Shown here piece after piece: positions 33,747 to 42,693 of a stretch of DNA of 64,000 nt. Each line of letters begins with the position of its first letter. The first letter of the stretch is position 1. Below the pieces are notes generated by a model, which made no database searches, was not told the origin of the DNA, and saw nothing but the letters and a program-made list of their open reading frames with translations. The translations under genes and the position numbers were made by a program. The DNA is from Holophagales bacterium (lineage in GTDB: Bacteria; Acidobacteriota; Thermoanaerobaculia; Multivoradales; JAGPDF01), in NCBI GenBank assembly GCA_016699405.1, contig CP064972.1, positions 1,178,001 through 1,242,000 of the forward strand. Direction: 5' to 3'.

Positions 33747-35633
33747 GTGCGCGGCTTCCTGGCGAATCGATGGCGGGAGATCGTCGCCCTCCTGGGGTAC
33801 GGCTCGCTCACCGCCGTCTACCTGCGATGGCTGCTGGCGCTGGGGCGCGATCACGTCCTCGACCTCGGCGATTCGCTCTTCAACCTGTCGGTCGTCACCT
33901 GGGTCGCCGATCGGGTACCCCACGCCCTCGCGGGTGTCTGGGACGCCCCCTGGTTCTTCCCGACGCGGCACGCGCTCGCGCTCTCCGACCACCTGATCGG
34001 CGCGGGCGTGGCGATGGCGATCCTCCGGCCGATCGCCGGCGGCGAGATCCCCGCCTACAACCTGATCTTCTTCCTTGCCTTCGCCCTCAGCGGCTGGACC
34101 GCCTTTCTGCTCTTCCGCCAGCTCGAGCTCTCACCGCGCGCGGCGTTCTTCGGCGGGGCGATCTGGACCTTTCTGCCCTTTCGTTGGGACGAGGCCAATC
34201 ACCTGCAGGTCTTGCTCACGGCGTTCGTCCCGCTCCTGCTGCTCTCGTTCCACCGGCTCCTCGCCGAGCCGAACGGGCGTCGCGCGGCGCTTTTCGTGGC
34301 CGTCTACGCGCTCCACCTGAGCGGCGGGACCTATCTCGCCGTGATGGCCCATGTGCCGCTCGCCGTGCTGGCGGTGCTCGCCCTGCCCGGTCTCTGGCGC
34401 CGGCGCGGTGACCACCGGATCTGGCTCGCGCTGATCCCTGCGGCGCTCGGCTGTGTGGCGGTGGCCGGCGCCCTGCTGCTGCCCTACCGGGATGGGCTCG
34501 CCCAGATCCGGAGCGAGGCGGACTACCGCATCTGGGGAGCGACCGCGATCAGTCTGCTGCAGCCGAGCCCGACGAACTGGTACGGCGACATCTTTCCCCC
34601 GGTGCTGCTCCGAAGGGAAAACTGCCTCTTCGTCGGCTTCAGCGGGGCGTTCCTGATTCCGGTCGGTCTGTGGGCGTGGGCCCGCGACGGTGCGGCGGGC
34701 GCGGCGCCCCGCCGTCGTCTCTCCCGGTTCCTCCTCGGCGCCGTCGGTGCTGGGCTCGTGGCGGCCAGCGTGGTGCTGGGCGACGCCCGAACCTGGCTCG
34801 GCCTCCAGCGGGCGAAGGTGCCGTTCGGCACCGTCGGATTGAAGGGCTATGAGCGGCCAGCTCATCTGCTCGTCCTCGGGCTCGCCCTGGGCCTTGCTGC
34901 CAGTTGGGAGTCGATCGCCCGAGCCCGGGCTCGCCGGCCCCTCGAGGTCGACCTGCTGCTGGCGAGCGCGGTGGCGCTCCTCTTCGCCTTCCCGGTCGTC
35001 TTCACGCACGCGGCGTCGGTCTTGCCGGGGTTCTCCGGCATGCGCGTTCCGGCGCGCTTCTTCGTGTTTGCGTCGCTCGGCATGGCGGCGTTGGCGGCCC
35101 GCGGCTACGCGGCCGTGGAGCGTTGGGCAGGCGGGCACCGCTGGGCTCGTGCGCTCCCCGCGCTGCTCGTGGCGCTTCTCGCGCTCGAGGCGGCGCCGCG
35201 CGATCTCGGGTCGCAGCCGCTCGCCGCGCGCGACGCCCAGCCGGAGCCGGCGACCTGGTTGCGGCAGCACGACGAAGTCCGGGCGGTGATCTTCCTGCCG
35301 CTGCCGCCGTCCTACGAGATCGACCGCGAGATCGCGCGCATGTGGAGCGCGCGCGCCCACGGCCGGGCGATCGCCAACGGCTACAGCGGCACCTTCCCTC
35401 CCGAGTACAGACGCCTGCAGAGCGCCTTCTCCAGCCTGCCTCCTGCCGGTGAGCCGGCACTCCTCGCCGCGCAGGGGATCTCTCACCTCGTCATCGACTT
35501 CCGGGAGGCGGACGCGAGCGTTCAGTCGCCGCTCTACCACTGGCTCGCCGATCGCGAAGCGGCAGGATGGCTGCGTAACGTCTTCGAGCAGGACGGGCTG
35601 TTGATCTACGAGATCGCCGCGAGACCGGGCTGA
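33747..35633 (+). CDS. Polytopic membrane protein, GT-C/glycosyltransferase-like
   Basis: A 628-residue protein with about 11-13 hydrophobic helices and a C-terminal soluble domain of about 130 residues. Early acidic loop DLGDSLFNLSVVTWVADR and the later SGMRVPARFFVFASLGMAAL are typical of bacterial GT-C-like membrane proteins annotated as YfhO-like or unknown. The soluble tail (ARDAQPEPATWLRQHDEVR and beyond) resembles the terminal domain of the same class. Acceptor and donor unknown. The GTG start at 33747 follows GAAGGAGA. TAAGCT at 33688-33693 may be a -10 box. Confidence 0.72.
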   Translation: MRGFLANRWREIVALLGYGSLTAVYLRWLLALGRDHVLDLGDSLFNLSVVTWVADRVPHALAGVWDAPWFFPTRHALALSDHLIGAGVAMAILRPIAGGEIPAYNLIFFLAFALSGWTAFLLFRQLELSPRAAFFGGAIWTFLPFRWDEANHLQVLLTAFVPLLLLSFHRLLAEPNGRRAALFVAVYALHLSGGTYLAVMAHVPLAVLAVLALPGLWRRRGDHRIWLALIPAALGCVAVAGALLLPYRDGLAQIRSEADYRIWGATAISLLQPSPTNWYGDIFPPVLLRRENCLFVGFSGAFLIPVGLWAWARDGAAGAAPRRRLSRFLLGAVGAGLVAASVVLGDARTWLGLQRAKVPFGTVGLKGYERPAHLLVLGLALGLAASWESIARARARRPLEVDLLLASAVALLFAFPVVFTHAASVLPGFSGMRVPARFFVFASLGMAALAARGYAAVERWAGGHRWARALPALLVALLALEAAPRDLGSQPLAARDAQPEPATWLRQHDEVRAVIFLPLPPSYEIDREIARMWSARAHGRAIANGYSGTFPPEYRRLQSAFSSLPPAGEPALLAAQGISHLVIDFREADASVQSPLYHWLADREAAGWLRNVFEQDGLLIYEIAARPG

Positions 35634-35648
35634 TCGGTGCGGGCTGGC

Positions 35649-35719
35649 GGAGCGCGCGGTGCGCTCCGGGCGCGGCGAATCGAGCCCACGCCTGCGGGAC
35701 GGCCGGGGCGACCGGCCGT
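35649..35719. terminator. Two hairpins between convergent genes
   Basis: GGAGCGC/GCGCTCC (35649-35655 with 35661-35667) and ACGGCCGG/CCGGCCGT (35699-35706 with 35712-35719) are perfect stems with five-base loops. They lie between the ends of the membrane protein gene and the hydrogenase protease gene and probably stop transcription from both sides. Confidence 0.5.
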
Positions 35720-35764
35720 GGATTGCAGACGAGGTGAGGCGGGCGAGCGAGGTCGCGTCGCCGG

Positions 35765-36280
35765 TCACCGCCACCAGGTGCCGAGCGCCTTTGGCTCGGA
35801 ACGAACGGTGACGGGGAAGCCTTGGCGAGCGAGCTCGTCGGCGGCGGCCTGGGCGGCCGCGGGCAGGGCGTCGGCGACCTCGGCAGAGAGGTCGGTGCCG
35901 AGCTGGATGTCCTTCGGAACGATCCCGACGAGCAGGACGCGAGGCGGCGCCTCGCCGAAGAAGTCGGCCGAGAGCAGCGCCTCGCGCAGACCGGGATCGT
36001 GGGGGGAAAGGCGGGGATTGAGGAGGGGGGCGGCGAGGATCTCCTCGCGCGTGAGACACCGGACGGTGCCCGGCGGCGCCTCGATGCGGAGCGCATCGAA
36101 GACGATCAGAGAGTCGTAGCCGCCGATTCGGTGGGCGAGCTCGGGCCCGGGCGTGCCGATGTCGAGCAGCTCGACTTCGGCCGGCAACTCGTACCGCGCC
36201 GCGAGGGCGGCGAGGGCCGATGGCCCCACGCCGTCATCGCGCATCAGCACGCTGCCCATCCCGAGCACCAAGGCGCGCAT
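35765..36280 (-). CDS. hybD: Hydrogenase large-subunit maturation protease
   Basis: A 171-residue nickel-dependent endopeptidase that removes the C-terminal peptide of HybC once the Ni-Fe(CN)2CO centre is in place. The first nickel ligand region is LGMGSVLMRDDGVG, with the conserved Asp. LLDIGTPGPELAHRIGGYD carries the second Asp and GGYDSLIVFDAL the following strand; SPHDPGLREALL has the expected His. Last gene of the hybOABCD run, 43 bases after hybC, in the same order as in E. coli hyb. Confidence 0.93.
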   Translation of the reverse strand: MRALVLGMGSVLMRDDGVGPSALAALAARYELPAEVELLDIGTPGPELAHRIGGYDSLIVFDALRIEAPPGTVRCLTREEILAAPLLNPRLSPHDPGLREALLSADFFGEAPPRVLLVGIVPKDIQLGTDLSAEVADALPAAAQAAADELARQGFPVTVRSEPKALGTWWR

Positions 36281-36323
36281 CGCCGCTTTCCCCTCCTCGG
36301 CCGCCCCCGCGTCCTCGAAAACC

Positions 36324-38027
36324 TCAGAGCACCTTCACCCGGGCCGTCTCGTTGCCCTCGGGATCGAAGGCGTGGATGGCGCAGGCGAGGCAAGGATCGA
36401 ACGAGTGAATGGTGCGCACGACCTCGAGCGGACGCTCGGCGTCGGCCACCGGGTTGCCGACGAGCGACGCTTCGTACGGGCCGATCTGACCCTGGGCGTC
36501 ACGCGGGCCGGCGTTCCAGGTCGACGGCACGACGGCCTGGTAGTTGGCGATCCGCCCGTCGCGGATGACCACCCAGTGCGACAGCGTGCCGCGCGGCGCT
36601 TCGTGGAAGCCGAAGCCCTTGACCTCGCCCTTGGGGAAGACGGGCTGGTTCCAGATCGCCAGATCGCCCTTGCCGATGTTGCCCACCAGCAGGCCCCAGT
36701 GCTTGAGGCCGAGCTCGGCGAGCACGGCGCAGCGGATCGCCCGGGCGAGGTGCCGTCCGAGCGTCGAATGCAGCGCCGAGAGGGGGATCTTGGTCTTGGC
36801 GATCGAGGAGGCCAGCGCCACCGAGGAGTCGACGTGCTTCTTGATCAGCTCGTGGCCGGAGGCGTAACCGACCAGCACCTGGGCGAGCGGACCGACCTGC
36901 ATCGGCTTGCCCTCGAAGCGCGGCGCCTTGACCCAGGAGTACTTGCCCTCGTCCTGGAAGTCGGTGTACTTCGGGCGAGGAAGGTCCTCCTCCCACGGGT
37001 GCTTCTGCCAGTCGCCCTCGTACCAGGCGTGCGCCACCGACTCCTCGACCTTGGCCTGGAAGAGCGGGTCGTTGAAGCTGGTGATCGGACGGTAGGTCGA
37101 CAGGTCGCCGCCCATGATGACGCCGCCGGGCAGATCGAACTGCGTCCCCTTGCCGTCGAGCGGCAGATCGGGGACGGCGAGGTAGTTCGTGACGCCGGCG
37201 CCGTAGCCAAGCCACTCGGGGTACATCGAGCCGACCGCGATCACGTCGGGCAGGTAGACCTGCTCGACGAAGGCCTTGACCTCGTCGAAGGTGTCCTTGA
37301 TCGCGTAGAGCTTCTCCATGTTCAGCGTCGCGTCGTTGTCCAGGTTGATGGCGTTGGCCACCCCGCCGACGGCGAGGTTCTGGATGTTCGGCGTCTTGCT
37401 GCCCAGGATGGTGACGATCTTGTTGGCCTTGCGCTGATAGTCGAGTGCCTGCAGGTAGTGCGAGACGGCGAGCAGGTTGACTTCCGGCGGCAGGTGCATC
37501 GCCGGGTGGCCCCAGTAGCCGTTGGTGAAGATGCCGAGCTGGCCGGAGGCGACGATCGCTTCGAGCTTGGCCTTGACCGCCTCGAGCTCGCGCGTGCTGT
37601 TGTGCGGCCAGGGCGAGAGCGACTCGGCGAGCGCCGAGGCCTTCGCCGGGTCGGCCTTGAGCGCCGAGGTGACGTCGACCCAGTCGAGCGCCGACAGGTG
37701 GTAGAAGTGGACGATGTGGTCGTGCAGGGCGTGCGCGCAGAGGATCAGGTTGCGGATGTACTGCGCGTTGAGCGGCACTTCGAGCTGAATGGCGTTCTCG
37801 ACGGCCCGCACCGAGGTGATGGCGTGGACGGTGGTGCAGACGCCGCAGATGCGCTGGGTGAACAGCCAGGCTTCGCGCGGGTCGCGGCCTTCGAGGATCA
37901 GCTCGATGCCGCGCCACATCTGGCCCGAGGACCAGGACTTGCGGACCTGCCCACCCTCGACCTCGACGTCGATGCGCAGATGGCCCTCGATGCGCGTGAT
38001 CGGGTCGACGACGATGCGTTTGGACAT
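36324..38027 (-). CDS. hybC: [NiFe] uptake hydrogenase large subunit (group 1, Hyb type)
   Basis: The 567-residue catalytic subunit oxidises H2 in the periplasm. Nickel ligands are Cys61 and Cys64 (L1, RICGVCTTVHA) and Cys546 and Cys549 (L2, SFDPCLACAIH). The 15 residues after His552 (to RVKVL) are the peptide removed by HybD. Length and both motifs match E. coli HybC closely, suggesting group 1c, though phylogeny would be needed. There is no own signal peptide; export rides on the Tat signal of HybO. It lies 15 bases after hybB. Confidence 0.96.
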   Translation of the reverse strand: MSKRIVVDPITRIEGHLRIDVEVEGGQVRKSWSSGQMWRGIELILEGRDPREAWLFTQRICGVCTTVHAITSVRAVENAIQLEVPLNAQYIRNLILCAHALHDHIVHFYHLSALDWVDVTSALKADPAKASALAESLSPWPHNSTRELEAVKAKLEAIVASGQLGIFTNGYWGHPAMHLPPEVNLLAVSHYLQALDYQRKANKIVTILGSKTPNIQNLAVGGVANAINLDNDATLNMEKLYAIKDTFDEVKAFVEQVYLPDVIAVGSMYPEWLGYGAGVTNYLAVPDLPLDGKGTQFDLPGGVIMGGDLSTYRPITSFNDPLFQAKVEESVAHAWYEGDWQKHPWEEDLPRPKYTDFQDEGKYSWVKAPRFEGKPMQVGPLAQVLVGYASGHELIKKHVDSSVALASSIAKTKIPLSALHSTLGRHLARAIRCAVLAELGLKHWGLLVGNIGKGDLAIWNQPVFPKGEVKGFGFHEAPRGTLSHWVVIRDGRIANYQAVVPSTWNAGPRDAQGQIGPYEASLVGNPVADAERPLEVVRTIHSFDPCLACAIHAFDPEGNETARVKVL

Positions 38028-38042
38028 GAGGCTCTCTCCTTG

Positions 38043-39239
38043 CTAGCGGGTGGCCCGCGCCGCGGCGTTCTTCACGCTGCGGCCGGCGAGGATGGGGAAG
38101 GTCTTCACGGCCCAGATGTAGAGGGCCAGCTCGGCGGCGACGATGCCGAAAGTGATCGCCAACTCCGGCAGGGCGGGGAAGTAGCGCCAGTGGTTGCCCG
38201 GGTTGAAGGCGACCAGGTAGGTGTTGATGCGGTAGCCCGCTCCGCCGAGGATGAGCAGGATTCCGGCCCGGACCTGGATCACCGGGTCGGAACGCCGCGC
38301 CTCGGACATCAGAAGGAACGCCGCGGCGAGATGCGTCGCCACCTCGGCGACGAAGAACGCCCCGATCGGCGAGGCGACGAGGCCGAGCTCGCCGGCGATC
38401 GCCACCTCGCCGAGACGGAAGACCGCCCAGAAGAGGGCGACCCACATCGCCACCTTGCCGAGCCGGGCGAGCATCGCCGTCTCGCGCGGTCGCCCGAAGG
38501 CCTTGGCCGAGAAGGCGGACTCGCAGGCGACGACGCCGTAGCCCATCACCAGGCAGGAGACGAGGAAGAGGAACGGCAGCCAGGGGGTGAACCAGAGTGG
38601 GTGAAGCCGCGGACCGGGCAGCAGCATCATCGTGCCGAGAGTCGACTGGTGCATCGTCGGCAGCAGCAGGCCGAGGGCGATGATCCAGACGCCGCCCTTG
38701 TCGACGAAGCGCAGCGCCTTGACGGCGAACTCGCGCCGTCCGGCGTGCGTGCCGTCGCGCCACTTCTCCCACAGCGCCGGCGAGAGCTCGACGAGCAGGA
38801 CGAGGTTGTAGAGCGCCACGCAGAGCGCGACCTCGAGCTGCGGCGAGTGGCTCCACCGCCAGTAGGTCACCGGGATCCGCCAGAGATCCCAGTAGCGGCC
38901 GAGGTCGATGCTCACCGCGATGACCGCCAGCCCGTAGCCGAGCAGGCTGGTGAGCACCGCCGGACGGACCAGCGGGTGGTACTCGCCCTTGTTGAGGATG
39001 TAGACGAGCAGGGCGACGGCGTAGCCGCCGCAGCCGAGGGCGGTGCCGACGACGACGTCGAAGGCGATCCAGACGCCCCACGGGTAGCCGTCGGTCAGAT
39101 TGCTGACCGCGCCGATGCCGGCGGTGAAGCGCCAGAGCGCGAACGCGACGCCGATCCCGGCGACGAGCAGGAGCCAGCGGAACGGGCGGGTGAGGATCGG
39201 TCCGCCGACCGGGGTGTGAACGACCGCGTGGGTGCTCAT
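38043..39239 (-). CDS. hybB: HybB-type (NrfD/PsrC family) quinone-linked membrane subunit
   Basis: A 398-residue integral membrane protein with about ten helices, the quinone-reactive anchor of Hyb-type hydrogenases. NLTDGYPWGVWIAFDVVVGTA, GRYWDLWRIPV and LHPLWFTPWLPFLFLVSCLVMGYG are characteristic, and GYRINTYLVAFNPG is near the end. It has no haem-binding cytochrome b motif, distinguishing the complex from HyaC-type hydrogenases. Start ATG 39239 overlaps the hybA stop by four bases. Confidence 0.94.
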   Translation of the reverse strand: MSTHAVVHTPVGGPILTRPFRWLLLVAGIGVAFALWRFTAGIGAVSNLTDGYPWGVWIAFDVVVGTALGCGGYAVALLVYILNKGEYHPLVRPAVLTSLLGYGLAVIAVSIDLGRYWDLWRIPVTYWRWSHSPQLEVALCVALYNLVLLVELSPALWEKWRDGTHAGRREFAVKALRFVDKGGVWIIALGLLLPTMHQSTLGTMMLLPGPRLHPLWFTPWLPFLFLVSCLVMGYGVVACESAFSAKAFGRPRETAMLARLGKVAMWVALFWAVFRLGEVAIAGELGLVASPIGAFFVAEVATHLAAAFLLMSEARRSDPVIQVRAGILLILGGAGYRINTYLVAFNPGNHWRYFPALPELAITFGIVAAELALYIWAVKTFPILAGRSVKNAAARATR

Positions 39240-40171
39240 TTGCCCGCCTCCTCGGACGCTCCGCCAGCGCGCCGGTTGCGCAACATGACGCCGGCGAGCA
39301 CCGCGTAGAGAGCCACCGGCGCGGCGAAGCCCTTGTAGAGCCCCTCCTGCACGGTGTAGCAGGTCTGTGGCACGCCGTCGGGTCCGAGCGACGGCAGCCC
39401 GAGCTTGTCGAACGGGACGTTGGAGAGGTAGAGCACCTGCGTACCGCCCCCCTCGACCTCGCCGTAGACGCGGTTCTCGAAGTACATGCCGGGGTTGGCG
39501 GCGATGCGCCGCTTGGCCTCGGCGAGCAGCTCGTCGCGCTTGCCGGCGATCACCGCTTCGCGCGGACAGACTTCGCAGCAGGCCGAGCCGTGTCCCTTGG
39601 GATAGCGCGTGAAGTCGCCGACCTTGACGAGCTGGGCGTCGCCGGCACGGTGGCGGCAGAGCTCGCACTTGACGATCTTCGGGGCGGCCTTGTCGAACTC
39701 GAACTTCGGGACGTTGAACGGGCAGGCCATCTGGCAGTAGCGGCAGCCGACGCACCACTTCACGTCATAGCCGACCACGCCGGTGACCGGGTCCTTGGAG
39801 AGCGAGTGCAGCATGCAGGCGGCGGCGCAGGCCGGATCGACACAGTGCATGCACTGCGCCTTCATGTAGGAGACCCGCTCGCCTTCCTTGTAGAGCTTGA
39901 TGATGTTCTTGGTACGCCCGTTGAGGTCCACCGGCTTCTGCCAGAGGCCTTCGTCCCCGGTGTCGGGCTCGAGGTTGTTGGCTTCACGACAGGCCACCAC
40001 GCAGGTCTTGCAGCCGATGCAGCGCGTGGCATCGTAGAGCATGCCGAGCGCCTCGGGCGGGGCGACCTTCTTCTCGCGCGCGGCGGCGGCGGGCGCCGTT
40101 GCGGCGGCGGCCGCCGTCGAAGCGACGGCGAGGGACTTGAGCAACGATCGTCGGTCGGTGGTCGCGGCCAT
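39236..40171 (-). CDS. hybA: HybA-type four-cluster ferredoxin subunit
   Basis: A 311-residue periplasmic iron-sulfur protein that carries electrons from HybO to HybB. The Tat signal is TTDRRSLLKSLAVAS. Four [4Fe-4S] Cys sets are visible: CIGCKTCVVAC, CMHCVDPACAAAC, CVGCRYCQMAC and CELCRHRA with a later CCEVCP. A C-terminal helix (APVALYAVLAGVMLR) anchors it to the membrane. ATG 40171 follows hybO by 11 bases; the ATG upstream of it gives only a short extension. Confidence 0.95.
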   Translation of the reverse strand: MAATTDRRSLLKSLAVASTAAAAATAPAAAAREKKVAPPEALGMLYDATRCIGCKTCVVACREANNLEPDTGDEGLWQKPVDLNGRTKNIIKLYKEGERVSYMKAQCMHCVDPACAAACMLHSLSKDPVTGVVGYDVKWCVGCRYCQMACPFNVPKFEFDKAAPKIVKCELCRHRAGDAQLVKVGDFTRYPKGHGSACCEVCPREAVIAGKRDELLAEAKRRIAANPGMYFENRVYGEVEGGGTQVLYLSNVPFDKLGLPSLGPDGVPQTCYTVQEGLYKGFAAPVALYAVLAGVMLRNRRAGGASEEAGK

Positions 40172-40182
40172 GGCCGGCCTCC

Positions 40183-41301
40183 TCAAGCCTTGGGCTCGCC
40201 GGCGTCGTCGCCGAGCTTCTTGGCGGCCATCCAGGCCGCGCCGACGACCGCGCCGCCGACCAGACCGGCGACGCCGGTGGCGATCGGCGAAATGCCGCCC
40301 TGTTCGGCGTGGATCGGCGGATAGGTGTCCGGCGGCGTCGGTCGCTCGATCGGCACGGTGTCGTGGAGCGGGACGCGGAAGCCGATGCGCTGCTCGGTGC
40401 AGCCGAAGCAGGGGTGGCCGATGCCGATCGGCCAGGCGCCGACGACTTCGTTGAAGTGGAGTGTCGAGCAGTTGGCGTGCGTCGCCGGGCCCTTGCAGCC
40501 GAGCTTGTAGAGGCAGTGGCCGAGGCGGTGGTTCTCGTCACCGTAGGCGAGCGCGAAGCGACCGGCGTCGAAGTGGGCGCGCCGCGGGCAGTGCTCGTGG
40601 ATCGTCTGGCCGTAGGCGAACTTCGGACGGTTGAGCTCGTCGAGCTCGGGCAGGGTGCCGAGCGTGGCGTACTGGAGGACCGTGCCGAGCAGGTTGTACG
40701 GGTTGGCCGGGCAGCCCGGGAGGGTGACGACCGTCTTGCCCTTGAGGATCTCGTGGGCGCCCTTCGCGCCAGTCGGATTCGGGTCGGCGGAGGGGATGCC
40801 GCCCCAGGAGGCGCAGGAGCCGATGGCGATGATCGCGCCGGCCTTGGCGGCCGTCTCCTCGAGCATCTCGATGGCGGTCTGGCCGCCGATCTTGCAGTAG
40901 ATGCCGCCGTCCTTGGTCGGGATCGCGCCTTCGACGATCAGCACGAACTTGCCGGCATTGGCTTCCATCGCGGCGTGCCGGCACTCTTCGGCCAGCTTGC
41001 CCGAGGGGACGAGCAGCGTCTCGTGGTAGTCGAGGGAGATGAGGTCGAGGATCAGCTCTTCGAGCGCCGGGTGCGAGGTCCGGAGGAGCGACTCGGTGCA
41101 GCCCGTGCACTCCTGGAAGTGCAGCCAGATCACCGACGGCTTCTTGCCGGCCACCGCAGCCTCGGCGAACTGCTCGGCGACCTTGAGCGGCAGGCCGACC
41201 GCTGCCGCGGCGATCGTGCAGATGCGGAGGAAGTCTCGTCGGCGGAGCTCGCGGTCGAGCAGGCCGGTCGAGGATCGGGCGAGCGGGATTTCGGGCAGCA
41301 T
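40183..41301 (-). CDS. hybO: [NiFe] uptake hydrogenase small subunit
   Basis: A 372-residue electron-transfer subunit with three iron-sulfur clusters. The Tat signal RRRDFLRICTIAAAA starts at residue 20. The proximal cluster ligands begin at ECTGC (65 and 68), then IGSCASWGG and LPGCPANPYN. GHCLYKLGCKGPATHANC and GHPCFGCTE serve the distal and medial clusters. Gly replaces the extra Cys of oxygen-tolerant enzymes at both diagnostic places (ECTGC, SWGG), so a standard, oxygen-sensitive proximal cluster is predicted. A C-terminal helix anchors the protein. First gene of hybOABCD. Confidence 0.95.
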   Translation of the reverse strand: MLPEIPLARSSTGLLDRELRRRDFLRICTIAAAAVGLPLKVAEQFAEAAVAGKKPSVIWLHFQECTGCTESLLRTSHPALEELILDLISLDYHETLLVPSGKLAEECRHAAMEANAGKFVLIVEGAIPTKDGGIYCKIGGQTAIEMLEETAAKAGAIIAIGSCASWGGIPSADPNPTGAKGAHEILKGKTVVTLPGCPANPYNLLGTVLQYATLGTLPELDELNRPKFAYGQTIHEHCPRRAHFDAGRFALAYGDENHRLGHCLYKLGCKGPATHANCSTLHFNEVVGAWPIGIGHPCFGCTEQRIGFRVPLHDTVPIERPTPPDTYPPIHAEQGGISPIATGVAGLVGGAVVGAAWMAAKKLGDDAGEPKA

Positions 41302-41481
41302 GTACACCTCCCAGATTGAACGCGCCGTCGGGAAATGACCGACGATGCGGGAGTCCGCGTGCAGCCTGCCCTCTCGCTCGGACTTCGCTCCTTCCTCGCT
41401 CCCCCGCGTGGAAGCCGAAGCTAAAGAGTTGGAGGTGCTTTCTATCGGGATCGAACTGCTCCTGAAACCTCCCCGGGGGTG

Positions 41482-41524
41482 GGGAGGGGAATGCGAATCC
41501 CCTCCCGTCGGGTAGGGGTATGCT
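41482..41524. promoter_or_regulatory. Inverted repeat and candidate -10 between hyb and hyp operons
   Basis: GGGAGGGGA (41482-41490) and TCCCCTCCC (41498-41506) form a perfect 9-bp inverted repeat with a seven-base spacer in the 257-base divergent gap. TATGCT at 41519-41524 is a plausible -10 for hypA, 35 bases before its start, which puts the right arm at the -35 position. It could be an activator or repressor site for nickel or redox control, or a hairpin. I saw no clear -24/-12 sigma-54 promoter. Confidence 0.4.
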
Positions 41525-41558
41525 GCGCCCTTGCGCGCTAACGTCCGCGCACTTGGCC

Positions 41559-41900
41559 ATGCACGAGTACTCGTTGATCCAAGCGCTTCTCGAACGGGTC
41601 GACGCCGCGGCGCGGCAGCACGGAGCGACCCGCGTCGAGCGTTTGCGCGTTCGCGTCGGTGAGCTCGCCGGGGTGGAGCGCGAGCTGCTGGCCTCGGCGT
41701 TCGAGCTGGCGCGACTCGGCAGCTGCTGTGCCGCGGCCGAGCTCGAGCTGGTCGACGCGCCGGCTCGCTGGGAGTGCGGCCGCTGCGGGCGCGAGATCCC
41801 GCGTGGCGGGGTGCTGCGCTGCGGCGAATGCGGTGCGCCGGCACGGCTGGCCGGAGGCGACGAGATCGTGCTCGAACGGATCGAGATGGAGGTTCCCTGA
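41559..41900 (+). CDS. hypA: Hydrogenase nickel metallochaperone HypA
   Basis: A 113-residue nickel chaperone that works with HypB to insert Ni into the hydrogenase large subunit. His2 in MHEYSLIQALLE is the nickel ligand; the start ATG at 41559 is fixed by that motif. The structural zinc site is CGRCGREI plus CGECG. RVERLRVRVGELAGVERELL is the family helix. Two bases separate its stop from hypB, so the genes are coupled. Confidence 0.94.
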   Translation: MHEYSLIQALLERVDAAARQHGATRVERLRVRVGELAGVERELLASAFELARLGSCCAAAELELVDAPARWECGRCGREIPRGGVLRCGECGAPARLAGGDEIVLERIEMEVP

Positions 41901-41902
41901 CG

Positions 41903-42661
41903 ATGTGCGACACCTGCGGCTGTGGCGATCCGGAGCTCGTCTCCGTCGATCTCCACGAGAGCATCCTCGCCGGCAATGCGACCCAGGCGGCCCACAACCG
42001 CGAGCACTTCGCGGCGAGCGGCATCCTGGCGGTCAACCTGATGGGCTCGCCGGGGTCGGGCAAGACGGCGTTGCTCGAAGCGACAGCTCGCGCCATGCCG
42101 GGGCATCGCCTGGCGGCGCTCTCCGGTGACCTCGCCACCGACCACGACGGCGAACGTCTGCGCGCCGCCGGCATTCCGGCCGCCACCATCACCACCGGCT
42201 CGGCGTGCCACCTCGATGCCAAGCTGGTGCACCACGCGTTGCATCATCTCGATCTCGGCGGCGCCGACACGCTGGTGGTGGAGAACGTCGGCAATCTCGT
42301 CTGCCCGGCGATCTACGACCTGGGTGAGGCGGCAAACGTGGTCGCTCTCTCGGTGACCGAGGGCGAGGACAAGCCGTTGAAGTACCCGGTGATGTTCCGC
42401 AAGGCCGACCTCGTGCTGCTCACCAAGGTCGACCTGCTGCCGCACCTGCCGGGGTTCCGGCTCGATGCGCTCGAGGACGCCCTGGCCCGCACCATGCCGC
42501 AGGTGCGAATGATCCGCCTGTCGGCGGTGAGCGGCGAGGGGCTGCCGGAGTGGATCGCCTGGCTCGAAGCACGCCGGGCCGCGCTGCCGCCGCCGACCGG
42601 TCGCGCGCATCGCCACGACGCGTCGCACGGCACCGCTCACGAGCACTCCTCGCACGACTGA
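41903..42661 (+). CDS. hypB: Hydrogenase nickel-insertion GTPase HypB
   Basis: A 252-residue SIMIBI GTPase that drives nickel transfer. N-terminal MCDTCGCG is the high-affinity metal motif. P-loop GSPGSGKT is at 48-55, with SGDLATDHDGERL, the metal-binding GSACHLDAKLV and the guanine motif TKVDLL following. The C-terminal tail is His-rich (HRHDASHGTAHEHSSHD), useful for metal storage. It is placed between hypA and a nickel permease gene. HypC, D, E and F, needed for the Fe(CN)2CO group, are absent from this window. Confidence 0.95.
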   Translation: MCDTCGCGDPELVSVDLHESILAGNATQAAHNREHFAASGILAVNLMGSPGSGKTALLEATARAMPGHRLAALSGDLATDHDGERLRAAGIPAATITTGSACHLDAKLVHHALHHLDLGGADTLVVENVGNLVCPAIYDLGEAANVVALSVTEGEDKPLKYPVMFRKADLVLLTKVDLLPHLPGFRLDALEDALARTMPQVRMIRLSAVSGEGLPEWIAWLEARRAALPPPTGRAHRHDASHGTAHEHSSHD

Positions 42662-42693
42662 CGGGGACCTGGGACGATTCGCCGGAGGCCTGC

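Noticed and set aside
36153..39308. A 1051-codon open frame antisense to hybC and hybB
   Set aside because: Composition is biased (Asp/Val/Gly/Leu) and shows no domain; hybC and hybB on the other strand are unambiguous.
41302..41480. Sigma-54 promoter for the hydrogenase operon
   Set aside because: No TGGCAC-N5-TTGCA-like pair on either strand in the gap.
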